Of a stretch of 64,000 bases of DNA, positions 34,201 through 46,305 are shown one piece after another (position 1 is the stretch's first letter; the number at the start of each line of letters is the position of its first letter). The notes under the pieces are model-generated. The model was not told the origin of the DNA and did not search any database. It saw nothing but the letters and a program-made list of their open reading frames with translations. A program made the translations under genes and the position numbers. The stretch lies in assembly GCA_963681505.1 (NCBI GenBank), contig OY811991.1, positions 4,500,387 through 4,564,386 on the forward strand. The letters are read 5' to 3'. The DNA is from Eunapius fragilis. Its lineage: Eukaryota; Porifera; Demospongiae; Spongillida; Spongillidae.

Positions 34201-35551
34201 TTCACATGCACTGCAGGTGTGTCAATGCACATCCACTTACCAACGCACCAAACGTAGAACACCGGCAGAGAGCTAATGTGTGTAAAGACACCGAGCTGCC
34301 TGGGGAGGAGGGATGGATACAAATGTGTGTAGGGATGAGGCTACGTGCAGTACTCAAATAAAGACAAGCTGGAAATGCACCGTACATGTACATGCTGAGG
34401 AATGGCATAACTACACACCCAAGGTAAATGACACAAGTGTGTGTCCTAGATCACATTACAGAAAATCAAGTTCATCTATGTTTGAAACAATGAAATGTTC
34501 AGGAAATAATTTAATATGCACAAGTACATGGGGTGCTCTTATCCCTGTGTTCATTATAGATGCCTGCATTGAAATATAAAGCTATAACTCCGTCATAGAC
34601 TATGTACGTGTAATTTTGAATGGCAGAATATCAGAATTTGAAAATCTGAAAAGCCTGGTTTTGTCAGACAATGTTTCATATGCACACCTTCCACTAAGGA
34701 TGTACCCAGCTCACTTCAGCTAGTGACGCCTACGTACAGGTGTGCTGCCATGTTTAAACACATATCAAAGATGATCTCAAGTAACCTCAAAGCTTGCTAT
34801 GCAGAAAACACTCCCTACATGTGTACCCATTGCATGGTGGGGTACTTACAGCAATACATGTAGTACATGTACATAACAGCTTTGCCACCACATTCATTAC
34901 AACAATTTTCACCCACCCCACCCCCCCCCCCCCACACACACACATAAACCACCACCCTAATAATGCTCTTTGCTGGGCTGTCAGGCTATTATACAAAAAT
35001 AGCACTTGGGAGGGGGATGGGGGTGTAATGGCAGGAGGGGGTCTGGGTGTAATGGTGGTAGGGGGACGGGGTGTAATGGCAGGAGGGGGACTGGGTGTAA
35101 TGGTGGGAGAAGGACGGGGTGCAATGGTGGGGTCGGGGGTGGGGCGTAATGGCGGGAGGGGGATGGGGTGTAATGGTGAAAGGGTGCAGTTTCAAGTTTT
35201 GTATACATGCAAACTACTCCATATTTGACCACTGCCCTGGGAAACTTTCATGGTGACGGCACGTGTACATACAATAGCAACGTGGTGCTTTAAATATATA
35301 CATTGAAGGGCTTTGGAAACTGCATTATTTGAATCCTAAGCCCTTTGGCCTATATCATGGTTACGTGTACAATCACAGACAACAGCATCTGTGCATGGAA
35401 CTTACATATCAATGGCAAACAGCAGTGTAGCTACAAGACTACAGCCACTATACTTCAGTGCTGAGGAGGCTTTAGTGTCCAGTTGCTTTCTGGCACTGGC
35501 AGCGGATACTACCGGGCTTTGGGTTGGCTCTAGCCTCCGACGTACCGCCAT
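18020..35551 (-). CDS. TMEM209: TMEM209-type nuclear envelope protein, spliced
   Basis: Exons on the minus strand: 35,551-35,406; 34,299-34,241; 33,928-33,797; 33,317-33,211; 32,888-32,868 (weak); 32,741-32,698; 32,628-32,457; 31,795-31,738; 31,683-31,621; 31,352-31,256; 30,645-30,520; 30,438-30,341; 30,118-30,007; 29,943-29,879; 29,821-29,786; 18,237-18,164; 18,077-18,020. Splice sites and phases agree throughout, except for one unresolved link between 33,211 and 32,888. The intron after 32,457 uses a GC donor (AG|GCAAGT). The N-terminus starts MAVRRRLEP and has two hydrophobic segments (SLVATLLFAID; VELVLTVALLGVAIS). The conserved C-terminal region includes VPTLKMVLAYLEV, KGGCISAYRWNTGGMWKGRD, MLCTYLDS, ALIDPPHF, GRNNLFHAVVTFLHYIKT and CGVNILWI, all characteristic of TMEM209. 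In vertebrates this protein sits at the nuclear envelope and contacts the nuclear pore. About 490 aa are accounted for, against roughly 560 in human. Confidence 0.92.
19152..21320 (+). mobile_element. DNA transposon remnant with TTGGAAACG-type termini
   Basis: The left end reads TATAGAGGGATTGGAAACGCGC (19,154). The right end is its inverse, CATTTCCAATTCCTCTCTTATA (21,298-21,319). These belong to the same terminal family as the elements at 10,946 and 54,777. The interior has broken frames on the plus strand (20,505-20,865 and 20,870-21,178). They share motifs with 25,610-25,680 and 29,225-29,450, for example GHYMFKEIMKS / GHFMFKELIKS and FYWSMHGAEW / FYWSMLSAVW. A WITIREFSYASAWLE segment is also present. 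I recognise the protein as transposon-borne but cannot name its superfamily. Confidence 0.55.
21845..22500 (+). pseudogene. P-element/THAP9-type transposase remnant
   Basis: Frames broken by stops carry signatures of P-element transposases. They include IGWYPLMIRWCLSLRH (about 21,880-21,930), then, after a plausible short intron, SEAYEAIKYSECLKLPSQRT with IRDYIEAKCGFSVEID (about 21,992-22,090). The hallmark QDPLERFFGLQRQRG follows (about 22,395-22,440). The N-terminal THAP domain and most of the catalytic core are missing or unrecognisable, so the element is dead. Confidence 0.75.
22690..22915. repeat. Short-unit tandem repeat
   Basis: Imperfect 12-24 bp units such as GGTCCATCTACGTCATATG. 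In one frame this reads as a serine/threonine/proline-rich stretch (GPSTSCG), probably the low-complexity part of a transposon protein that has since expanded. Confidence 0.75.
23250..24480 (+). pseudogene. Transposon-borne zinc-finger protein remnant
   Basis: The first frame (23,290-23,728) contains a finger-like YNLLVCKQCNCVLGRSLESH...H and a second cysteine cluster CASCNQYGKLQ...H followed by VVLINTCYRQYFGV. The layout (Cys-Cys-His finger, linker, second Cys/His cluster, aromatic strand) resembles proteins of mobile elements in fungi and animals. I cannot name the family with confidence. Frames change at about 23,730-23,880 and continue to the palindrome at 24,247. Confidence 0.45.
24247..24306. 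other. Perfect 60-bp palindrome (28-bp arms, 4-nt loop)
   Basis: The arm GTTGCTTACCGAGACCGCCA... (24,247-24,274) is followed by TGTC and then by its exact reverse complement (24,279-24,306). There is no mismatch in the arms. The sequence on one side continues the reading frame of the zinc-finger remnant. Confidence 0.9.
24711..24752. repeat. (GT)n microsatellite
   Basis: About 20 GT dinucleotides inside the large TMEM209 intron. Confidence 0.9.
25560..25690 (+). pseudogene. Fragment related to the 19,152 element
   Basis: The frame QYAGHFMFKELIKSRCTV matches QYVGHYMFKEIMKSHHII at 20,505. Only this short stretch is recognisable. Confidence 0.5.
28836..29692 (+). pseudogene. Second copy of the 19,152-type element, 3' part
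   Basis: Open stretches 28,836-29,228 and 29,225-29,449 include FYWSMLSAVW, related to 20,905. An inverted terminal sequence GCTCATTTCCAATCCCTGTA (29,671-29,690) marks its right end. The left end was not found. It lies immediately before the 12-codon TMEM209 exon. Confidence 0.5.
30646..30990 (-). repeat. Minisatellite of duplicated 3' splice sites in TMEM209
   Basis: About nine units of 35-36 bp. On the minus strand each reads roughly CACCTCCTCCTGTACAG|TGTCCTC and then ATATGTTCCC. The real exon starts at 30,645 with the same CTGTACAG|TGTCCTC. The array has therefore multiplied the branch/pyrimidine tract, the AG and the first exon bases. Long frames across it are artefacts of the repeat. 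Confidence 0.88.
31172..31246. repeat. (AC)n microsatellite 10 nt after a TMEM209 donor
   Basis: On the minus strand this is a (TG)n tract starting about ten bases after the donor GGAG|GTTTGTG of the exon ending at 31,256. Confidence 0.92.
31950..32420. repeat. 18-bp tandem array (about 26 copies)
   Basis: Unit CATGGCTACACACTCCAT with single-base variants (TTC, AAGG, TATA). It is intronic, between TMEM209 exons at 31,795 and 32,457. Because 18 is a multiple of three, five frames stay open and give spurious proteins of up to 272 aa. Confidence 0.95.
33930..34060. repeat. GA-rich low-complexity tract
   Basis: Purine-rich plus strand (GGGAGAGG, GGAGGAGG). On the minus strand it is a pyrimidine tract directly upstream of the acceptor AAATATGCAG at 33,929. 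Confidence 0.8.
35010..35190. repeat. About 24-bp minisatellite
   Basis: Seven to eight imperfect units like GGTGTAATGGCAGGAGGGGG in the first intron of TMEM209. Confidence 0.88.
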
Positions 35552-35693
35552 TGCGCGCAATTTTAAGTCCACACTGTTTTAATTGAAGCGCACTTGTAGT
35601 AGTAATACATAAATGCACGCACGGTACCAGTATATATATTATATTAGACTACAGTGGCATGCTGTAATTTTTATTGGGGCAGATACAAACCTT

Positions 35694-35694
<1 letters not shown>

Positions 35695-35756
<62 letters not shown>

Positions 35757-35775
35757 CACACACACACATACACAG
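35695..35775. repeat. (AC)n microsatellite between the two host genes
   Basis: About 36 AC repeats, 145 bp upstream of the TMEM209 start codon (minus strand), in the 0.67-kb gap between the genes. Confidence 0.93.
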
Positions 35776-36221
35776 TCATCCATATTGCTCAGTGAGGGAA
35801 AAGTATATATTCAATCAATTGATCAAGAAAACACCATATTACAGTGACAAGTAGTAATGTCTGCAGACAACTGATAGAAAAGAGAACAAACCCACATATC
35901 CAAACTGCAACAATCAACCTCGGCAAAAAGGCCAGGTGGAATACAAAACACACCTACTGTATGTGTACAGTTGTGTGCAGCAGGCATACAGCATGATATA
36001 AAGGTGTACTTGTACAATTCTATAGTCGGGCAATAACAAAACAGTTAATGTGCAATAAAATATAACCGTCCAAAACACAAAGCTACTCTGTGACACATAC
36101 ACACTGCCTTTGTGCACGTGACAGTCACGTGACTATGCATATGATGAATACAAATACATGTAAACAGGCAGCATAACTGAGTAAAAAAGAAAAGAAAAAA
36201 AAAAAACTAAGACACGGACAT

Positions 36222-38097
36222 TCACGGAGGGGAGGCCAGAATTTGTAGGTGTTGGTACGACAAATCATCAATGACACGCATGAGGTCCCTGCACGCAGAT
36301 TCCATCCGTGGCGATGATGAAGATTCGCCTGTCACGCCCCCTTCCTCTGGCAAGCTGGTCGCCCCGCAAGACGTCATGGAAGTGGGCGAGGCCGAACCGT
36401 CCCTAGCGCCAGACGCGCTGGAGCCGTCTTCCTCCTTGGGGAGGTGCTTCTTGACGAGGGAGCTGCGAGCCTGCTGGTACTGGGTGACGATGACTTGTGC
36501 ATCGAGCTCGGGGTCCAGAGGGTCCCTCCAGTCGCCTATTGTGATCCCTCTGTGGCACTGACTGCAGCCAGGTTCTGAAAAGGACAGATCAGGGTCCCGA
36601 GGGGAGAGAGCGAGTCAAACCAACAGACACAGTTACCACACACAACAGACACCAGTCACACCACAGGCACCAGTCACACCACAGGCACCAGTCACACCAC
36701 AGGCACCAGTCACACCACAGGCACCAGTCACACCACAGGCACCAGTCACACCACAGGCACCAGTCACACCACAGACACCAGTCACACCACAGGCACCAGT
36801 CACACCACAGGCACCAGCCACACCACAGGCACCAGTCACACCACAGGCACCAGTCACACCACAGGCACCAGCCACACCACAGGCACCAGTCACACCACAG
36901 GCACCAGTCACACTATAGGCACCAGTCACACTATAGGCATGGACATACAACAGCTGGAATGAATGCCAACATGGTCAGTGAGCAACATGTGGCTGGCTGC
37001 AAAGCAGGGATCAACTAAGGGTTGTCATATTCATTTAGCCCATATGAGATTTTGCTTGGCAACATGTTACAAAAGAAAAGTAAAAAGCACATTGAAATGT
37101 ACATGTATGGTTAAATATAAGTGCCTTATGATTTTATTATCCAATTTTTGGATGAGTAATGATCATTTGATAGAGTTCACAAAAAATTTGAAAATTAAGA
37201 AAACTATCCATAAGGGTCCCATATTTGGTCTGAACCTTGAAAGTTTTGGAAAACCACAATTCATAAGGGTGATTTTGCTGGACACTGTCCCATATTTGGT
37301 CTGAACCTTGAAAGTTTTGGAACCACTATTCAAAGTTACAGGCATGCCAAGAATCTCTGTTACTGTACTTGTAAACATGGTTCTATAAACATGGCACTAC
37401 TTGTAAAAACATGGTGCTACTTGTAAACATGGTGTACACTAGACTAGATAACAAAAAGCCCTATTCGAAATTACCAATGACCAAACAAAGAAAAGTGGTT
37501 GATACATGTATAATCACCTATATACCGTACTGTATAATCACCTATATACCGTACTGTATAATCACCTATATACCGTACTGGTTAGTTGCCCCTTTCTAGT
37601 TGATATAATCACCAATACTGGTTAGATGCCCCTTAGTGGTTGATACAATCAGTTGTTCTAAACAATACAATGTCCTCCCTCTCTCTCTCTCTACAATATC
37701 CCCTCTCTCTCTCTACAATGTCCTCTCTCTCTCTCTACAATGTCCTCCCTCCCTCTCTCTCTCTACAATGTCCTCCCTCTCTCTCTCTACAATGTCCTCC
37801 CTCTCTCTCTCTCTCTCTCTACAATGTCCTCCCTCTCTCTCTCTCTACAATGTCCTCCCTCTCTCTCTCTATAATGTCCTCCCTCTCTCTCTCTATAATG
37901 TCCTCCCTCTCTCTCTCTATAATGTCCTCTCTCTCTCTCTACAATGTCCTCCCTCTCTCTCTCTACAATGTCCTCCCTCTCTCTCTCTCTACAATGTCCT
38001 CCCTCTAGAGCTCTACAATGTTCTCCCTCTCTCTCTCTATAATGTCCTCTCTCTCTCTCTACAATGTCCTCCCTCTCTCTCTCTCTCTCTACAATGT

Positions 38098-38152
<55 letters not shown>

Positions 38153-38317
38153 AATGTCCTCCCTCTCTCTCTCTCTCTCTCTCCTCCCTCTCTCTCTCTC
38201 TCTCTACAATGTCCTCCCTCTCTCTCTCTCTACAATGTCCTCCTCCTCTCTCTCTACAATGTCCTCCCTCTCTCTCTCTCTCTCTCTACAATGTCCTCCT
38301 CTCTCTCTCTACAATGT

Positions 38318-38390
<73 letters not shown>

Positions 38391-38432
38391 AATGTCCTCC
38401 CTCTCTCTCTCTCTCTCTCTCTCTACAATGTC

Positions 38433-38486
<54 letters not shown>

Positions 38487-38508
38487 TCTCTCTATCTCTC
38501 TACAATGT

Positions 38509-38556
<48 letters not shown>

Positions 38557-38708
38557 ATGTCCTCCCTCTCTCTCTCTCTACAATGTCCTCCCTCTCTCTC
38601 TCTACAATGTCCTCCCTCTCTCTCTCTCTACAATGTCCTCCCTCTCTCTCTCTCTCTACAATGTCCTCCCTCTCTCTCTCTACAATGTCCTCTCTCTCTC
38701 TACAATGT

Positions 38709-38739
<31 letters not shown>

Positions 38740-40891
38740 ACAATGTCCTCCCTCTCTCTCTCTCTCTCCCTCTCTCTACAATGTCCTCCCTCTCTCTCTC
38801 TCTACAATGTCCTCCCTCTCTCTCTCTCTACAATGTCCTCCCTCTCTCTCTCTACAATGTCCTCCCTCTCTCTCTCTACAATGTCCTCCCTCTCTCTCTC
38901 TACAATGTCCTCCCTCTCTCTCTCTCTCTCTCTACAATGTCCTCTCTCTCTCTATCTACAATGTCCTCCCTCTCTCTCTCTACAATGTCCTCCCTCTCTC
39001 TCTCTCTCTCTACAATGTCCTCTCTCTCTCTATCTACAATGTCCTCCCTTTCTCTCTCTCTCTACCTTGGCCAGCTGTAGTTCTGCAGCATGACCACTTG
39101 GTCTTCTTGAAGGCCCCAGGATGATACACTGGGCTCATGTCCCTGTTAGTAAGGCACGCCTTCCGTACAGCCGACACCCACTGGTTCTGCTCGTTCACAT
39201 CCTATGATAGAAGTCATTGACAGAGTGAGGAGACCAGCCACTCACAACTAAATAATGTCCTGCACTGCCTTACAATGCCTTACAATCAATACAAGGGGAT
39301 TGATGGTGTGAAAAGGGCCTGATTAATGTGATACTAGTATTATTAAATTTTCCAGGAAGGGATTGAGGCATGCAATTGAAATGTACACATCATTTTAAAG
39401 AAATTCAGGCCACTGCAATTGCACCATGGACAGACCAATTTCCAGTGTGTTAAGACAGGGCTTAGGTATCCCTTAGAATATAACATGAGGTTATCTACAT
39501 GTATTATACCCCTGCTGTTAAGGAGGGCCTGCTTACTGAAGCCTGCAGGTACAGCGTGATCTGGCCGGGCTGGTCCTGGGCACTAGGTCCACTTGGCACC
39601 AAGACCACCTGGAACATGTGCTTGCGATGGAAGGCCCCCTCATCCAGCTTCTCCACCACCTTGATCCACTGCACGGGGTAGCTCTTTATCTCCTGGGAAG
39701 TATACGGAGGTGAAAATATGGAACTACTAATGTTGTCCATCTTCTCCACATCAACAACATATGCCTCCCTACACCCAACACACATCTCATCCACATGCCA
39801 GAGTGAGGATGGGGAAGGAGAGGAGAGGGAGGGGGGGAGAGAGAAAGGGTTGCCCATGTCACTTACCCCTGATTTCTTCTCACTCTGGCTGTATGAAAGG
39901 GCCTGGTTGCTGAGCTCAAAGAACCTCTTGCGGAACTGGAGGTTGCTCATCCCTGTGCCACTGGTATGGTTTGAGGACTTCTTGAACAGAGGACCGTTGC
40001 ACAGGATCAGGTGGTGGATGTAGCCACCGTCCTTCAAGCCCACCTCAGTGCGAACTGGAGGGTAATGGACAGACACATATTTATAATTATGTATTGTGAT
40101 AGACCATCCTTGAAATCATGTGGAATAACCATTCCCCCCCCCCAGTCCATCAAGTCTCAGCCCTGGTCCATCAAACCTCCTCCCCGGTCCATCAGACCTC
40201 CTCCCCGATCCATGAGACCTACTCCCCGATCCATCAGACCTACTCCCCGATCCATCAGATCTACTCCCTGGTGTAAAGTTGTTATGCACCCAGCAAACAC
40301 ATAACCAGTTAGCAAACACATAACCAGTTTGGGGAACCCAACCATTAGCCCAACAGCTGGTGTTAATGGGAATGTGGGTGTGGTAGATCTGCACAGCCAC
40401 AAACCTGTGTGGTCAATCTCCAACAGCTGGTCTATGAAATGCCTGACTTTGGTGATGCCCTCTGTTACCATGGGAACCATTGGCTGCATGAAGGCCTCTT
40501 TGGTGTCCACCTCAGCCTGGAGGTTCCCCATGCTCTGGATCACCTAGGTAACGGGTGGGAGGAATGGTTACACATGAAGGTGCAGTGAGCGGTGAATGTA
40601 CAATATGACAACTATCCCTTCCACAGTTCCCTCCACACACCCTCTCATAGTTCCCTCCACACACCCTTACAGTTCCCTCCACACACCCTCAGTTCCCTCC
40701 ACACAACCTCACAGTTCCCTCCACACAAACTCACAGTTCCCTCCACCCAGGTACCTTTGAAAGCAGTTTCAGCGTGCGCTCGGTCTTCTGGTCTGGATGC
40801 TCATCTCGTATGGAGAACAGCTTTGGTGCCAGAATGGCTGGAACAAGAAACCTCAGAAAAAGGAAGCCAGTGACAGCAAGATAGGGCACAT

Positions 40892-40978
<87 letters not shown>

Positions 40979-43900
40979 GGCAGTAACCAAATAGACAATG
41001 TCCACATAAGGGAAGTGACTTAATGAGGACAGCACTATCTTCTACACATAGCACACACAACTATCAAAATTGAACATTGCCACATTTTCCTAAGGATTGA
41101 CATGACATCCAACATCCACTTGGCTTTCACATTCTATTTTAGGACCAATAAGGAGTTGAGAGGACAAGACATAAGGTTGATGTAACTGTTGTGATAACTG
41201 AGCAAGAATTGTTATGTTTGGTCTGGATACTAGGCAATGCCATGTTTACCATGTGGGTCTGGGAACTAGCCATGAAAAGGTTTTTCTTTTGTAGGAGTTA
41301 AAAATTAATGTGCATAGTGCTGTGTAGCTCCTGGTCTTCCTACACACCTCATTGGACAGTGGGGACAGTGCTTCCCACCGCATAGCCAACTACACACCCT
41401 ATGCACACACTCTCCATTGCATATTACAGACTGAGTCTCCCCCCCCCCCCACCTTCCTTCCCCCATCGATCCAGTCTTTCTCAGCAGCTACAGCAATGTC
41501 ACCTTGTCTACCATCTCTCTCTGACCCTTCCCCCTCATTCCCTTAGCAGCTAGGTCACCTTGTCTTTCTCATCAGGCCACCTCTCTCTGACCCTTCCCCC
41601 TCACTCCCTTAGCAGCTAGGTCACCTTGTCTTTCTCATCAGGCCACCTCTCTCTGACCCTTCCCCCTCACTCCCTTAGCAGCTAGGTCACCTTGTCTTTC
41701 TCATCAGGCCACCTCTCTCTGACCCTTCCCCCTCACTCCCTTAGCAGCTAGGTCACCTTGTCTTTCTCATCAGGCCACCTCTCTCTGACCCTTCCCCCTC
41801 ACTCCCTTAGCAGCTAGGTCACCTTGTCTTTCTCATCAGGCCACCTCTCTCTGACCCTTCCCCCTCACTCCCTTAGCACCTAGGTCACCTTGTCTTTCTC
41901 ATCAGGCCACCTCTCTCTGACCCTTCCCCCTCACACTAGGTCACCTTGTCTTTCTCATCAGGCCACCTCTCTCTGACCCTTCCCCCTCACTCCCTTAGCA
42001 GCTAGGTCACCTTGTCTTTCTCATCAGGCCACCTCTCTCTGACCCTTCCCCCTCACTCCCTTAGCACCTAGGTCACCTTGTCTTTCTCATCAGGCCACCT
42101 CTCTCTGACCCTTCCCCCTCACACTAGGTCACCTTGTCTTTCTCATCAGGCCACCTCTCTCTGACCCTTCCCCCTCACTCCCTTAGCAGCTAGGTCACCT
42201 TGTCTTTCTCATCAGGCCACCTCTCTCTGACCCTTCTCCACAGCTGCCTGAGGGCCATGCGCATAAGTGATGGGCAGCGCCCCACTGAGCTAAAGATGGA
42301 GTCCAGTATTTGCTCGAGGTAGTTGGTCAGAGTGAGTACAGTGAACTCCACCACCTTCTGCGTGGCAGCAAGACTGCTACCACTAGCACGGGCCCTGGGA
42401 TGGGGAGGAGGAGGAGGAGGAGCAGTAATATATAGCCAACGCATAATTTATGTTGATGTAATGCTGATTCGTCAGACTGCATTATGGCTTGAACATTGAT
42501 ACACAAAGGGTCAAGAAATGTACACAACCTCGCTCACTTATTGTGCAGTTGTATATTGAGCAAAGGACAACAATATGTTTTCAACTGTAGTACTTGCTAT
42601 TTTAAGTGGCAGCAGTCCAATAAATGATCGTCATGGTACATGTACATACAGATGGGCTAGTGTACCTGTACAGGTTATTGCTATGGATGATTTTTTACAG
42701 CAGAATGATTTTGACTGCAATAAAAGTTTAGATGAAAAAAATCGTTATGTATGTATTGTGTATAAATATGGCTCCCCCCAAGCTGAAGGCAACCAGACAC
42801 TTGACCAATATTATCTTCACACACATTGCGTGACAGCATCAAGCTAAGACTTAGCCCGGGTAAAGGTACTTCTGTTGATACCCAATGCGTAAGGCACACA
42901 CAACACAACACACGTGCTCAAGCACAGACTGCATGTGCAAAGATCCCCCTCACTTGTTTATCTGTTTGACCTTCTCTGTGTCCAGCTCACACATCTTGTG
43001 TTCAGTGTAGATGCGGTCGATGGCTGCCTTCAGGGTCTCGTGGAGGTAAGGAAGAGCAACCACCTTGGTGGAGAGGGTGTGGCCTTATTCACCAACGACA
43101 CACCCCCACACGTACATGTATATACACCCCCCCCACACACACACATACATACACCTCATACAAGCAAACACACATACATTCACCTCATACAAGCAAACAC
43201 ACAGGTCATACACATATACAGTATATGCACCAGACTGGTGTGGTGTGCAATGAGGAATGCTCTGTACTGCTAGGCCTAACTTGCCCCAGAGAAGTCCTAA
43301 ATTATTTATCCTTCACACGTTCCATGAGGTTTACACACACACACACACACACAACACGCATGCACGCCCACACACACAACACACATGCACACACAAACAC
43401 ACACGCACACACACAAACACACACACACATACAACACACAACACGCACGCATGCACACACACACACAACACACATGCACACACGCATGCGCACACACACA
43501 CAAACACACATAACACACACAACATACACACAACACACATGCACACACACAACACACATGCACACACGCATGCACACACACACACCACACACACACACAT
43601 ACACACCACACACACAGGGGTTGTTACATGTATGTATACATGTAAGGCAGCCTGTTGATGTAGATTAGACTATCAAGTTACATGTACATATGTGCACACA
43701 TCTCGATTAGTGGTAAGTTATTTCAACACCACATCTTTTTTAATGCCATACAGGATATGTGATGAATCCCCAGGAGTACATCAAGTATATTTAAGTGGGT
43801 TAGCCCAAAGTAGGTGGGTTAGCCCAAGGTAGGTGGGTTAGCCCAAGGTAGTGGGTTAGCCCAAGGTAGTGGGTTAGCCCAAGGTAGTGGGTTAACCCAA

Positions 43901-45473
43901 GGTAGGTGGGTTAACCCAAGGTAGGTGGGTTAGCCCAAGGTAGTGGGTTAACCCAAGGTAGGTGGGTTAGCCCAAGGTAGGTGGCTTAACCTTCAGCATG
44001 AGTTAAAGCTTTAAATCGGATAAGCCAATTGGTAAAAGGACATGCAGTTTTGATATTGTACTGCCCAAATAAAACTACAATATACTTACATGTATGATCC
44101 ATATATGATACACATATGATGCATATTAATGTGCCACCCTCACAAATATGCAATATGCACACTAGTTGGCAATGCCAACCCAAATAGGGCTCCACCTACC
44201 TTCATGAATTGGTCAAATGCTTTGGAGGCTAAGGTGTTGTTCCTAAACAGAGTGTGGGAGTCAGCTGTGTGTGCCAGACAAAGGGAAGCAGGTATGTGTA
44301 ACAACCGAGACACACATCGTATTTACAAAAACCATGCCAACACATGAAGGTGCAACAATAGACATGTATGCTTCAACCATTGTAGCTGGACTATATGCCA
44401 TTGTACACCATTGCAGCTCACTGGACTACACACCATTGTAGTTGACCTACACACCATTGTAGTTGACCTACACACCATTGTAGTTGACCTACATACCATT
44501 GTAACTGGACTACTCACAGTAGACTCACAAATGACAACCTACTAACCCAACCTTGCTCTAATCTCGATCCTAACCATTAATGTCTTGCGGTCTGGAGTTT
44601 ATCCGCCAATTATGGGGTTAACCCGAAATATACTTTAACCTTTATATACGACCAAATAACGGGGAATGAACACCATTATTTTGCCTAGGTATATTTGTGT
44701 GAATTAGTGCAAACGTATCCTCTTCTAACAAGGAATGCCATGTGTGTGCATTGTTTGTGCAAGTACAGCGTATATTACTGCTATCATTCCACGGATCACC
44801 TGGATAACAATTGATATTGTTAATAAAAATACATGTACTTACGCTTTTACATTATAACCATTATAGTGTTTTTATTATTGTGGCACATAGAACTTAATTA
44901 TTTCATTAAAGATTGATTGTAAAAACGGTGTGACTTTTACAATAGCTATTAGTATGTACACACTCTGCTCCTCCCTCTGACTGGACTAAAATAAGTGCCA
45001 CACAAGGTAAAAAGCTGCCAGAGTTTCCAGGAATCAAGGAATTGCCTTGGAAAAGGATGGTATGTTCACAAGTAAGCTGGTGAATAGTATCACGATGGAA
45101 TGCATTCTGGGGATAATGAGCCACGACTTAATTATGCCTATGTATAAAACTAGGGGATATAGCCACTAATTTTCGGGTTTAACTCCGTTTCCGACAGCAG
45201 GACATTAAAAGGATATACATGTACCCTTCCAAAAGTTAGCAAAGCATGCAGTGAACATCACAGCTCCCATTGCCAGATGTCTCACCAGTCTGGTGTATCT
45301 CTCTGATGGCCAGCATGTCAAGCATGGGCAGCACATAGCCGTGAGCGAGATAGAACCTCACCAGTGTGTGTCCCATGGCGTTCCTATCCATGGTCATCAC
45401 CTCTTCCAACATCTGAAGGAAAGGGCTTCCCTCTGGCTGCATTATGTGTGTGTGTGCGAGTGTGTGCGTGCAT

Positions 45474-45509
<36 letters not shown>

Positions 45510-46269
45510 TGGAATGATGCAGTCACAAAGGCACCATCTTGCACATACATGTAAACACAGGCTACATAACAAAGTGAACAGCTTAACCACACCCTTTGCC
45601 CCTCCCCAAGTGACTTAGTATTGACACAAGCAGCTAGTAGAGTGTTGTTTATTGTTAGTTTAAGGCAGACATGTGGGCACCATCCTGAGGTATGTGGCAC
45701 CACTGACCTAGGTAAAACACTTTTAACAACTGGATGCAGATGGAATGTGTATTCAATTTGATGTCAGCACATACATGTAGTTGGAATGTATCCGTGTGCC
45801 TGTTAGGTAAGTGCTACATTCCTATTAACCCCATCATGGTACTCCTTGGTCACATACCACGTACACACACATGTACACACATATCACATATCACATCAGG
45901 TCAGTAGGCAAGAGGGTGGCTTGGGGGGCTTTACTTTTATGCACCACACATACACCCACCCTCCCCCCCCACACACACACACACCACACATCTTGTTACC
46001 GTGGGATCCTCCACAGCTCTGAGCATCAGCTGCACAAATGGTGCATAGAACCTGGACTCCAGAATCTTCTCTTCATGGCACTGGACCTTCAGTCTGAGTG
46101 ATCCCAGGTCCTTCCTGGAGTTAAATAAACGTCACAGCCTTGTTGTCATGACAACAGATGTAAACATTCAAACACGGTTAAACTTATTCATTGATACACT
46201 ACCTCCAACAAAGACAAGACATCAGCACCTCATACAGAAACAGTGCAAGCAGACATATTATACATCCAT

Positions 46270-46305
<36 letters not shown>

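Noticed and set aside
37636..39124. Three overlapping frames of 338-485 codons rich in Ser, Leu, Pro
   Set aside because: They are readings of the (TC)n/ACAATGTCCTCC array in a RasGAP intron. No biased codon use, no domain, and several frames stay open at once.
43225..43668. His/Thr- and Cys/Val-rich frames
   Set aside because: Translations of (AC)n microsatellites. The same applies near 14,880, 31,160, 35,613, 40,800 and 49,214.
45871..46101. Plus-strand short frame over a RasGAP exon
   Set aside because: Antisense of the exon 46,114-46,000, whose minus-strand reading fits the RasGAP protein and splice phases.
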